Below, piece after piece: positions 21,001 through 30,511 of a DNA stretch of 64,000 nucleotides (position 1 is the stretch's first letter; each line of letters begins with the position of its first letter). This DNA comes from Coemansia sp. RSA 487 (lineage: Eukaryota; Kickxellomycota; Kickxellomycetes; Kickxellales; Kickxellaceae): the NCBI GenBank assembly GCA_027577595.1, contig JANBRJ010000001.1:372001-436000 (forward strand), given 5' to 3'. The notes under the pieces are model-generated. The model had not been told where the DNA came from and searched no databases. It saw nothing but the letters and a program-made list of their open reading frames with translations. The translations under genes were made by a program, and so were the position numbers.

Positions 21001-22592
21001 ATGTTGATCTTGCCTACATTGCTCAACAAACAGCGTCGTTTGTCGCTAGAGACCTCACTATGCTCATCAAGCGGGCTGAGAAACATGCCTGGAGACGTGC
21101 GCATAGAGTAAATTCAAAGGCCAATAATTCCTATCCTGCTGCTGTACCTGACAGCACTCCGATAATAATTCGCGATCTTGCTCTTTCTGGTCAAGCAATC
21201 ACCCACGACGATCTTCTTGGGGCACTGGGCGAGGCAAGAGCATCCATGTCCGATACACTTGGAGTCCCAAAGATTCCAAATGTGAAGTGGGACGATGTTG
21301 GCGGCCTGGCAGATGCAAAGAAGGACATCCTAGACACAATTAGACTTCCGATGGAGCAACCACATCTGTTTGCTTCTGGACTAAACACCCGATCTGGCCT
21401 GCTGTTTTACGGGCCGCCTGGAACAGGGAAGACCTTGCTTGCAAAGGCAATTGCTACCGAATGCGGCCTCAATTTCTTTAGCTGCAAGGGACCAGAGCTG
21501 ATCAGCCCGTATATAGGCGAGAGCGAGGCAAATGTCCGGCGTATATTCCAAAAGGCACGCGAGGCTAGCCCCTGTGTTGTTTTCTTCGACGAATTGGATT
21601 CGCTTGCTCCCAAGCGTGGCCAGCAGGGCGATTCTGGAGGCGTGATGGACCGGATTGTCAGCCAGCTTCTCGCAGAGCTTGACGGTATGAGTGGTGGATC
21701 TGGAAACGAGAATGAGGACAGTAGCAAGTCAGGCGAAGATGGCGACAAGGCACTGTCGAGTGCGTCTGCTGTCCAGGTGTTTGCAATCGGCGCGACAAAC
21801 CGCCCAGATCTTCTCGATCCTGCTTTACTGCGCCCAGGCCGCTTTGACAAGCTGGTGTATCTTGGGGTCAGCGAGACCCACGAGGCACAGCTGAATATTA
21901 TACAAGCGCTGACGCGGAAGTTCCATCTTCATCCGGATCTCAACCTGCGCAAGGTCGCTGATCAATGCCCATTCCATTATACCGGCGCTGATTTCTATGC
22001 ACTGAGTTCAGATGCTCTACTCAAGGCAATGCTGCGCACGGTTGACGAAGTCGATCTTCTGGTTAAGGAATGGGATGAAGGCAAAAGACCCGGGTCCATG
22101 GACACGGAATCCCAGAACGAAGGTGGGTCTTCCGACAAGCATTATCCAGTGCCAATGACGCCACAGTACTATCTGGACCACATTGCGGACGATAGTGTCA
22201 AGCAAGTAACTGTGACTCTAGATGATTTCGAAAAAGCGCTTGATGAACTAATTCCATCGGTGTCTGCGGATGAGCTAGAAAGGTACCAGACGCTTCGGCA
22301 TCAGTTTGACTCGGCGCTAAAGGAAAAAGAAAAGGACAAGCTTAAGACCAAGAGCCAACAATCATCTGGCGATACTGGTGTAGGCGACATTTATGAACAA
22401 GAAACGAATGCTTCCGGCGATCACTTTTACACGCCCCTGAACGAGTCAGTATCATCATCGCAGCAGCTACCCGAAAACGATTATTCTTCTGTTGCTCCGA
22501 AAGCAAGCATTGAATCTGACAGTGTGGCAAAAATGACGGGAAGCAAAAAGAGTAAAGGCAAAGGCAAGGAGCCAGTGTACTACACTTCCTAA
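18044..22592 (+). CDS. PEX6: PEX6, peroxisomal AAA+ ATPase (2 exons)
   Basis: Exon 1 is 18044-18233 and exon 2 is 18376-22592, with a 142-nt intron (GTATGT...CGTAG); product 1468 aa. The join rebuilds an Asp codon (G|AT). Pex6 pairs with Pex1 in a hexamer that pulls ubiquitinated Pex5 from the peroxisomal membrane. The N-terminal half holds the divergent N-domains. D1 has a Walker A (GNAGTGK, about residue 784), but its Walker B is degraded to VLHLRNLEAL, as in known Pex6. D2 is fully active-looking: GPPGTGKT (about 1075), FFDELDSLAPKRG, and GATNRPDLLDPALLRPGRFDK. Two features separate Pex6 from Pex1 and Cdc48: KGPELISPYIGESEANVR and CPFHYTGADFYALSSDA. An acidic Ser/Asp/Glu stretch precedes D1. 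The Lys-rich C-terminus lacks a typical targeting signal. Confidence 0.93.
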
Positions 22593-22838
22593 GAAGCAAT
22601 TCATTTTGGCTGCTGTCAGACTTGGGGGCGGGCTCGGCACATTTCTACATCTTATAAACGTGGCCATTAAATACATAAAGAATCCATGTATACTAGAGAA
22701 AACAACGATGTTGATAGGATGGATATTTTGTGACAGGGAAAAACAGAAGATGTAAGCAAAAAAGGAGGAAAGAAGCGAGCACAAAAATGACCAAAAGAGG
22801 GCACACTTCATGTCTTCCAACGACAAAGACGCCAGTTA

Positions 22839-23566
22839 TTATGACGACGGAGGCGGAGGGGCAATGACTGGGGGCTGCTGTGCAAATGCTCGGCTCATAG
22901 CAATACCAACACCCTCGATAAGTGCCAGTAGCACACCACCAAATACGGCCGAAACGCTAGCTGCTTTCCAACCGCCGCGAGCCGCAAGAAGACCGCCGGT
23001 GATAGCCCCAGAGCCGATTGCATTCCAGGGATCTTCCTTGCGCCGCACGCCTTTCAGCACGCATTCGAATGTGGAAAACATGCTACCCCATACTGCAAAG
23101 TTGCCGCCGATGATCGGTCCGCGAGCCCGCATTGCAGTCACGCCGCCGCGGAACCGCTCGCCGAGTGGAGAGTTACGTGCACCCTTGATGAAGTGCCACG
23201 TCCCGCCTCCGATTGCACCCATGGCAAAGGCACCTCCAGCGTCGTTTAAAATGACCCACGGGCTACGGCACATAATAATAATGCATTACCATTAAAACAG
23301 ACAGATGAAGGCCATTAGTACAAGCATAATACAAATAATGTACATGTGCATAAAGGAGCTATAGTGTCGTCATGTGTTTTTGTCGCTGGAGGCAACGTAT
23401 AAACGGTGTGGAGCTGCTGTGTGGTCTTGCAGCAATTCAGCTCAGTATCGGCACCGAATGATCCACATGCTTACGCGATCCTTCTCTCTTGTTCTAAAAG
23501 TCTGAATTTACAAGAAGGATTTCATTTCCCTTACCATGGATCTCTGCTCACATCCGCTCCGCGCAT
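22839..23566 (-). CDS. TIM17: TIM17, mitochondrial inner-membrane translocase subunit (2 exons)
   Basis: Exon 1 is 23535-23566 (32 nt) and exon 2 is 22839-23262, with a 272-nt intron (GTAAGG...CGTAG); product 151 aa. The join makes a Cys codon (TG|C) and gives SRDP-C-PWVILND, the invariant Tim17 start (yeast HSRDPCPIVILND). Without this exon the frame would begin MCRSPW, which lacks the conserved acidic N-terminus. Tim17 is the core of the TIM23 presequence translocase. Four hydrophobic segments with GxxxG-type motifs follow ([24 protein letters not shown]), then [19 protein letters not shown], a Tim17 signature. The C-terminal tail is short and Pro-rich. It is convergent with PEX6 (246 bp between stops). 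Confidence 0.92.
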
Positions 23567-24007
23567 TTTTCAGGTGATGTGTTGTGATTCGCGTCAGAGA
23601 ATTATCCCTTGTCGCTGTATGTTATATATAACAAGTGCTTTTTAGTGCTTCTAGGCTACAGGAGGGCCCTAGTTTTGTATGCTTTACTTTGCGTCTGAGT
23701 GACTGCGTTTCTGGCTGCTTAGACTCTGTGCCCAATGTTGTGCTCTTTTTGACCTGTTGGCGGATATAAGAAGAGCAAGTGAAATCTATACAAAGGCAAG
23801 CAGAGGGGAGAAATAAGAATTAGAGGTTATTCTATATTGTAAAAAGGCAAAGATAAAGAATATTTGTCTGCAAAATCAATAACTTTTTTAGTTGGCTGAA
23901 AAAAAGCGTGTGCAATTTTTGAGATCAAAAAAAATCTGCTTATAATAATTTTTGCACAAGAAAATGCCCGCAAAAATAAAGCCCGTTAATTTGCCATCCT
24001 CCATTAA
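23567..24007. other. Intergenic: TIM17 promoter, TRM140 3' flank
   Basis: This is 441 bp of AT-rich DNA between two minus-strand genes. It should contain the TIM17 promoter; no canonical TATA box is placed where expected. No repeat or RNA gene is seen. Confidence 0.45.
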
Positions 24008-26049
24008 TCAGTCAGTGTTGATCGGTTTACGGAATTTTGCCTGCAACCAAACCCGATACATTTTGAGCTCGCGTTTGCGGTTGACAAGAAGGCGCCGATC
24101 GACGGCGTTCTGCTCAACCGCAAACCGCTTGCCAAATATTGTTGCCAGCTCCTCGTTTGTGAAGAAGTATACACGTGTGCCGTCTCCGCGGATATAAAAG
24201 TTTTCAGCAAGAAGCCTCGACTTTTTGAATCGCAGCTGGGCAAGGTCGTTTCTGCCGTAGTCACGGAAGAGGATCACACCGCCTGGCTTGACGAGTCTAT
24301 ATGCATTTTCGACCGCCTGGCTCCATTGATCGGGGTGCAATGCTGAGAATACGAATATCATCAGCAGAATGTCGATGCTTCCAGACTCGACCTGCGGCGG
24401 GAGCTCGGTGCTCGACAAATCCCAGGCAAATGCCGAGCATCTGTCCTCGTTGTATGCTTCGCTCGACTACAAAAAGGGGACTTGCAGTTTTGGCAATCGT
24501 TGAGATAAAAATAAACGTAATTAGAAATGATGCAGTGTCAATTATGTGAGATATACACACTGCGTTGCATCTGAATCAGTGCAGCGTCTCGCCTTGTCAG
24601 TGCTTTTCTAGGGAAAACGCGTTTGCTGCTATATTTAGCCAGATGACATGGGAGTAGGTTCTGCCTTGGAGATCTCTCCTTCTTTTTGCCCTCTTCGTGC
24701 TTACAATTGCAATCCGAGAAAAAGGCTGTTGCACTGGTAAATGCATTTGGCATTTTGATGTGCTTGTCTTACCTTTACAACATCAACTGCTGTCTTCGAG
24801 TAGTCGCAGGCATAGACAAAAAGACGTGGATCATAAACGTCGTCCAAAAGAGGGAACACTGTGTTTCCGGCGCCACAGCCAACCTCCATGATCTGGAATT
24901 TTTCGTTGGCTGCTTTAGGCGCTGTTCTGTATTTAACAGTCGTAGCACAAATGTCACTGATCAGCGCTGCCTTGGCTGTATCCGTATCATTGCTGTTGTA
25001 TTCCTCTCCCTTCTTTGACCCTACGTAATCGTCTGATCTTGCTGATTTGCGGTTGTCTGTCCATTGAAACAACTCTGCAAACTCCACACGAAGCCAATGC
25101 CGATCTTTAAAGAACTTGTCTTTGTTGTTCTCGTAGAAGTTGTCCCAGAACTCCGCAGGCCGGTCATTATACCGTCCTAGCTTTGCACAACCAAGCGCAG
25201 TTCGAATGTGACACATATACCAACTTAACGTACATGGAGTTAGTCATTGCCGCAAATCTTTCCACTCTTCTAATGAAATCAAGACAATTCATGAATTTGT
25301 TGTGACACGGACAAAATAATAATAATTAACCTACCTCGTTCTTCCTCGGGCACTGGGTGCTCATGGTGAAGACGAATCTGCCCCTCCGCATATTTCAGAT
25401 GGTCGTCGTCGGGTTCGACGTGATCCCTAGCATCCTCTCCAAAAATAAATAATAAATGACATTCAACCACATAACATTAGACATGTGTTTTTTGTAAAAT
25501 AACTCAAGGAAATCAGTCACCACAATGGCAATATATGGCAACTCAATAGGGAGAACATTCTGCAAGCTGTCACTGCCTACGATGCTCAGTGAATCTAGAC
25601 AGCACCGCATATTTGTGCGACTACGGACGACAGCAGATAGCACAATTGTCAATGCTATTCTAAACATATTAACGCACGGCACTGAAAAAGAGAGAAAGAG
25701 AGAGCATTCGGACAGAAAAGCTTGGTGATCAGCTCACATGCACTGCATGTTAAAAATACCATGTAAAAATAGATGCATGCGATTTTTTCATTTTTATTTT
25801 CGCTGCCCAGGCTTCTACCGCTTCCACCTACCATGCATTGTGTTCAAAGACATTGCGGTCAGACGACAGCATCCGACTGCCAAAAGCTCCTGCTACATCA
25901 TTTACCACAGCATTAGGGGCTCCTTGGCCGCTGCTATTCACTGGGCCAGTGCAGTCACTGACAGGAGCAGCTGATGAAACCTGTTTTTTATGTGGAGACC
26001 CTGCAGCTGCGGTTGGCGGCGGTATACCAACAGCATGCTTCTCGCTCAT
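24008..26049 (-). CDS. TRM140: METTL2/TRM140-type tRNA m3C methyltransferase (4 exons)
   Basis: Exons are 25832-26049, 25335-25426, 24773-25176 and 24008-24466; product 390 aa. All joins keep frame and restore conserved residues. Exon 1 ends FEHNA-TG and exon 2 opens G-GAT, giving NAWDHV (METTL2: NAWDNV). Exon 2 ends PVPEEER and exon 3 gives RYNDRPAEFWDNFY. Exon 3 ends DYSKTAVDVVK. The FGSR start motif lies in exon 1. The family makes 3-methylcytidine at position 32 of tRNA-Thr/Ser using S-adenosylmethionine. Visible motifs are KDRHWL, the SAM-binding VGCGAGNT, ILLMIFVFSALHP, RLVKPGG, RDYGRNDLAQLRFKK, RGDGTRVYFFT and VDRRLLVNR. Introns are 405, 158 and 306 nt. Unlike yeast Trm140 there is no actin-binding extension. 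Confidence 0.92.
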
Positions 26050-27435
26050 AGCGTCCTCGCAAGATCCTGCGCCTGGGTTTCTAATTGGGTGTGTGCCTGT
26101 GTGCCTGTGTAGCTGTGCGTTTGCGCACAGATATTATACTATATGCCGCAAACGTCTGTATATCCGTTGATTTCAGAAGAATGTACCTCGGCGGCGTACA
26201 AGATGGCGGATTTGCGAATATGCAGACAAACGGACAACAGCAATAATTATATGTTTATTTGAAGCTACAACACAAAAATCCGTGCAAAGCCAAACCCAAA
26301 CGAAATTCCCAGGCACAGGTTGCTCTTGCTGCCAATTGCCCAAAAATCACACGGGTTTGTGGGGCAAGGGCACGTGGCTATCAAAGAGCGAGATCTTTTT
26401 AGAAATTAACGATTTGTTTTCTTGAAAGGTAAAAAGAAACGAAAGTAGGGATTACTGGCATGTTTGAATCGTACATCTCCAGATGCTTGAATAGCGGACA
26501 CGCCTCGTGTTCTATTCTTGTCAAGGACAATGCGGCATCCTAACAAGAAATCAAACAAACAAATAAAATTTTGGCTATCAAAAAATGAATGCTACATGAT
26601 ACGTTCCAAAAAACAAAAAAGGACACATTTGACAGACTACATGTGTGACATTTGCTTGTTTTATTTTCTTCAAAGAACAAGAGCAATACCGTTTCTCGAC
26701 AGCAGCTACTTGTGCATACATACATTGCCCTGGAGACTAAACAAAATGTAACAATTCCAGCCGGGAAACGATTCTGGAAAAGCTTGAGCATATCTGCTTT
26801 TCGTGTTTAATTTATTTCCTGATATTCGTTCTCCAGTGACGCATGCCAATTGCGTTTTGCAGAACTGTAGTTATTTGCTGGGCAATTCTATATCAGCCAA
26901 ATTTGAACAGCACTTGTCTGATTCACAATTTGAATGTTTCGGTTGTACCTCCAAAATGAAGACAAAATAGCAGCACCCTGCGGCACCCCTCTGCTTTCGC
27001 TGTTTGCATCAGCATACCCCGCTTTTCTTGTGGCAATGTGGACAAACAAGAGTAAAGTCACCCGCTCGTGTTGCTCCGCACAGACTAGCATATCCACCGA
27101 TCCTTAAAATAGAACGACACACGGGACAGGCGCCATTCAGGGGCGGGGTGCACATCTAGACTGCATCTAAAAATGGAACCCATCCAGCACAAGTACAAGT
27201 GATATACCCTTTTTATTTGTGCCTGAATGTTAGCATGTTTAAATCTGACATCCAACAGCAGCGGCGCACAGCAGAAATCGCAGCGGCATTCGTTTGTAAA
27301 AATAGATGCCTCCTTATTTGTCTGAGAGAGACTACATTTGGGTGGTGGAATAAACAGGAAAATTTACAAAGGAAGAAGAAAGCAGCACTGCTTTAGTAAA
27401 CAAAATAGAATCATTTTGTGCTGGCATCTCATATG
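26050..27435. other. Intergenic, TRM140 promoter side
   Basis: About 1.4 kb of AT-rich DNA separate the divergent TRM140 and first CBM19-like genes. It holds the TRM140 promoter. A minus-strand frame near 26888-27097 contains GVPQGA, reminiscent of a reverse-transcriptase motif, but nothing around it fits. No gene is supported. Confidence 0.45.
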
Positions 27436-27443
27436 TATATAAA
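27436..27443 (+). promoter_or_regulatory. TATA box of CBM19-like gene 1
   Basis: The sequence TATATAAA lies 142 bp before the start codon at 27585. The two other CBM19-like genes have a TATA box 121-123 bp upstream, so the arrangement is shared. Confidence 0.6.
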
Positions 27444-27584
27444 GCGTCGAGGATCCTGGCTTCTCCTTCCAATTTTTCACCAGACAAACATACCAACCGT
27501 CTTTTTCTCTTTCTATCACATTGCCAGCGCCTTATAAACATATCGCCTTTTAACCAAGTACCAGTAACATCCACTACGTCTAAA

Positions 27585-28001
27585 ATGGTTCGCATCGCTA
27601 CTTCTCTCCTTGCTCTTGCCTCGATCGCCGGCATGGCCGTCGGCCAGCAGTGCACTGGTAGCGGATCCATGTGCCCCAACAACCAGGATGGCGTGTCCTC
27701 CACCTACCTCCAGTGCAACTCTTGGTCTCATCAATACGATACCATGAACTGCCCTTCTGGACAGGTCTGCTATGCCAACCCTAACAAGCCCGGCACTGCC
27801 ATGTGTGGACTTCCTGGCACCGGTGGTGTTCCGGGCAGCGGAAAGTGCACTGGAAACACGGCCAAGTGTACCGCAGCTGGACAGACGGGCGCATACCTCC
27901 AGTGTGAGAACTGGTCGGGTCAATACGTGCAAGGAAACTGCCCAAGCGGACTCAAGTGCTACAACAATAGCAGCAACACTGGTGTCTACTGTGCTCAATA
28001 A
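27585..28001 (+). CDS. Secreted double CBM19-like chitin-binding protein 1
   Basis: A 138-aa protein with a cleavable signal peptide (about residues 1-20, MVRIATSLLALASIAGMAVG). Two homologous modules of about 50 residues follow, joined by a Gly/Pro linker (GTGGVPGSGK). Each has six cysteines in the pattern C-x(6)-C-x(11-12)-C-x(10)-C-x(5)-C and a final Cys, with the motifs YLQC.(S/N)WS..Y, NCPSG and CYAN/CYNN. The spacing resembles CBM19, which binds chitin; substrate and family are inferred. No catalytic domain is attached, so it would be a free wall-binding or effector-like protein, possibly shielding fungal or arthropod chitin. It is about 1.2 kb from its paralogue on the same strand and closely similar to it. 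Confidence 0.85.
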   Translation: MVRIATSLLALASIAGMAVGQQCTGSGSMCPNNQDGVSSTYLQCNSWSHQYDTMNCPSGQVCYANPNKPGTAMCGLPGTGGVPGSGKCTGNTAKCTAAGQTGAYLQCENWSGQYVQGNCPSGLKCYNNSSNTGVYCAQ

Positions 28002-28830
28002 TTAGTGTCTAATAGTTAGCAAGGTGATGCAGTGAGGCCAAATAACAACCGAAATCGCTTGTTATTCTTCTTTCTTTACTAATTCAAATATCCAAGAAGT
28101 GGCAAATGTTATCTTTTTTCTTTCTCTATTTTTAAACATTTAGCTGAATATACCTTTTTGATTAAATTATTATATACTTTTCATTTTTGGATAAATTTAG
28201 GATGTGAGACTAGAGCTGTCTTTGAAGCAATGCATGATTATAAGTTGACGTCATCCGCATTTGTATATCTTTTTTCAAACACATGTGCATGTCTTGACAT
28301 AACAGCTAAAGTGCGCTTATTTGCACGCTGATGTCCACTAAATCAAGCAATGAAGTTTTGTATTGGAAAGAAAAAGCCTTGAACAAAGGGTAATTCTATG
28401 AAACAAGAGCGTAACTTAATAGTCTGCATTTTAAAATACTTTAGTGCTGTTTGATACGCACGCGGGTTAGAGTACACCGTTTTCATAAACATGTGGAGTT
28501 GGGGAGGGGTTGTACATACTTGCTCCGCATCTCCTTTACATGCACAAATATAAAATGTTTATCCTGTATGTTGGTACTAATAGCTTCTATTCTGACAAAA
28601 CATGGACACGTGTACCTAAAACACTGTGTTGTCTTATATTCATAATAGTTACACATATTTGTAGATAATTTACGACCTAACTGGAGGATGGGAAAAACTA
28701 AAATTAATATAAATTGGCTGCTTTAGCAGCTTGTTTGCGCATCTGCTATTTTATCAGTATCACCACATTCATACACAACATTATCAATTCAACATCCATA
28801 TAACAACAACAACAACAGAAAATCGGAAAT
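28002..28830. other. Spacer between CBM19-like genes 1 and 2, with TATA box
   Basis: This AT-rich spacer is unlike the region upstream of gene 1, so the coding part is what stayed similar. TATAAAT at 28708-28714 lies 123 bp before the gene 2 start. The leader ends in an (AAC) run, AACAACAACAACAACAG (about 28803-28819), similar to the AACAACAACAG just before gene 3. Confidence 0.55.
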
Positions 28831-29244
28831 ATGGTTACTTTTGCCCCCGTCATTCTTGCCCTTGCCTCGATTGCCAGCATCGTCGTCGGTCAACAGTGCT
28901 CTGGAAACGAGTCAAAGTGTCCTAACAACGCCGATGGTGTTTCGCCGACCTATCTCCAATGTGACAGCTGGTCGCATCAGTTTGTCTCCGCCAACTGCCC
29001 CTCTGGACAAGTTTGCTACGCTAACCCTAACAAACCCGGCACTGCCATGTGCGGTCTTCCGGGAACCGGCGGTATCCCAGGACAGGGCAAGTGCACCGGA
29101 AACACAGCCAAGTGTGTTTCGAATGGAACGAGCGGTGACTACTACCAGTGCAATCAGTGGTCTGGCCAGTACGTCAACGCAAAATGCCCAGCCGGTCTCT
29201 TGTGCCACAACAACGCAAGCAACACTGGTGTGTTCTGCCAGTAA
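28831..29244 (+). CDS. Secreted double CBM19-like chitin-binding protein 2
   Basis: A 137-aa tandem paralogue of gene 1. A signal peptide (about residues 1-20, ending in IVVGQ) is followed by two six-cysteine modules with the motifs YLQCDSWSHQF, NCPSGQVCYANPNKPG, then CNQWSGQYV and CHNNASNTGVFC. The second module has NGTSG and NNAS sequons that could be N-glycosylated. The same chitin-binding inference applies as for gene 1. A TA dinucleotide run directly follows the stop codon (29245-29262). Nothing suggests loss of function. Confidence 0.85.
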   Translation: MVTFAPVILALASIASIVVGQQCSGNESKCPNNADGVSPTYLQCDSWSHQFVSANCPSGQVCYANPNKPGTAMCGLPGTGGIPGQGKCTGNTAKCVSNGTSGDYYQCNQWSGQYVNAKCPAGLLCHNNASNTGVFCQ

Positions 29245-29455
29245 GATATATATATATATATAAAACACAACACATGTAATGCATATTTAGCAGCATATAG
29301 CATCACACATAATCAGTAGCCATGTTCATATTAATACAAAAAAATTGAACTGTCAAATTGGAATGATGACTAATCTTGAGTTAAAAGGAAACGACTAGAT
29401 AAAAAAGAAATCGATAAAGTGCGTGGTTCATCGTTAAATATAAGAACGCTAGCGT

Positions 29456-29980
29456 TTAGCTCTGGTTCTCCGGGCAGTCGCGGCTAATATGACCGGTATT
29501 GTTGCACTTGTAGCAGACCTTTGCCTCTGGACAGTCCTGGTTCATGTGGCCCTCCTGTTTGCAGTTGTAGCACACCTTGGCCTGGGCCTGCTCCGTGCAT
29601 TCGTTGCGCATGTGGCCCGGCCTGCCACAGTTGTAGCAGGACTTTGGCTGAGGAGGCATGGCACAGTTGTCGCGGGTATGGCCAATTTGGTGGCAGTTGT
29701 AGCACTCCTTCTCGCGTCTATCCCTGAAAGAGTTGTTGCCGCGGGGAGTTCTTTGGTACGGCTTTTCAGCAACGGGCTCTGGGCAGTCGATCTTCTGATG
29801 GCCGGGCTGGTTGCAGTTGTAGCATATTCTCTCAGTGGGGTTATCGCAGTCCTTGGCCCTGTGTCCAAACTGATTGCAGTTGTAGCACCTAACGACAGAT
29901 TCCCCAGCGGTACAATTACGCGACAGATGGCCAGGTTTCTGGCAATTGAAGCAGCATTTCGGTTGGTAAGTCTGTTCCAT
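29456..29980 (-). CDS. GIS2: CNBP/GIS2-like protein with seven CCHC zinc knuckles
   Basis: A 174-aa protein starting at ATG 29980 (MEQTYQPKC...); the frame opens further upstream only from a TTG. Seven C-x2-C-x4-H-x4-C knuckles can be counted, from CFNCQKPGHLSRNC to CYKCNNTGHISRDC, joined by short linkers. A basic Arg/Asn-rich patch (TPRGNNSFRDRREKE) separates knuckles three and four, as in CNBP-type proteins. Yeast Gis2 and human CNBP (each seven knuckles) bind G-rich single-stranded nucleic acid and associate with ribosomes and stress granules. Retroviral-type Gag is excluded because the protein is only knuckles with no capsid. It is divergent from the KICS2-like gene across about 500 bp. 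Confidence 0.88.
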   Translation of the reverse strand: MEQTYQPKCCFNCQKPGHLSRNCTAGESVVRCYNCNQFGHRAKDCDNPTERICYNCNQPGHQKIDCPEPVAEKPYQRTPRGNNSFRDRREKECYNCHQIGHTRDNCAMPPQPKSCYNCGRPGHMRNECTEQAQAKVCYNCKQEGHMNQDCPEAKVCYKCNNTGHISRDCPENQS

Positions 29981-30466
29981 TTTGATTTGCAAATTAGCTG
30001 TTGCGATTGAAAGTATTTATATAGTATGCGCAAGATGAAGCAAAGGACAAATAGTGTCAAAAAAAGGCAAAACGAAAATTAAACGAAGTAAAGTGGTGCC
30101 AAAAAAAAAGTGTTGCATCAATGTTTTTTGCGAGCTAGAAAAAAATTCTCTCATTCTCTGAACCCACCAACCAGCTTCTAATCAAATCCTCTATAATCAT
30201 TGGTGATTGGACAATCGGCTAATGCAGCCGTAATCAGTGGTTAAAAAGGATTCAGGGATTTGCCACGCATAAATGGTGCTGCATTTCGTTTCCCTTTCTT
30301 TTCTTCTCCTGTTTGTCAATGCAAGACAGGCATTTTGTGTGTCTCGAACATCTTAGTTGGCAAGATACAAAGCATTGGCGCAAAATGTCTGTTTCCTGTC
30401 TCCTGTCCCTCTTTCTAACAAACGTTGTTTTTCTGGTACTTTAGCTGCACCTGTATATTTATTTTT
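29981..30466. other. Divergent promoter, GIS2 and KICS2-like gene
   Basis: This shared upstream region contains two close ATTGG (reverse CCAAT) pentamers near 30199-30212. A TATTTATATAG near 30014 is a possible GIS2 TATA box. The plus strand becomes pyrimidine-rich toward 30460, as in leaders elsewhere in the window. Confidence 0.45.
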
Positions 30467-30511
30467 ATGGCGTCCCACGAAATATGCCCAAACTGCAGCT
30501 GTCGTCTTTAG
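30467..30511 (+). promoter_or_regulatory. Upstream ORF overlapping the KICS2-like start codon
   Basis: An ATG at 30467 opens a 14-codon frame (MASHEICPNCSCRL) that ends at a TAG inside the main coding sequence. It is 17 nt upstream of, and out of frame with, the proposed start at 30484. If the transcript begins upstream, this would reduce initiation at the main start. The true transcription start is not known. Confidence 0.35.

Noticed and set aside
25401-25430. tRNA B-box-like GGTTCGACGTGATCC
   Set aside because: It lies within exon 2 of the TRM140 gene, and no A box or cloverleaf can be drawn.
26888-27097. GVPQGA-containing minus frame resembling a reverse-transcriptase motif
   Set aside because: Residues on both sides do not match motif order, and no neighbouring polymerase motifs exist; chance match.
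29456-29980. Retrotransposon Gag because of zinc knuckles
   Set aside because: Seven knuckles and no capsid domain fit CNBP/GIS2; no repeats or polymerase nearby.
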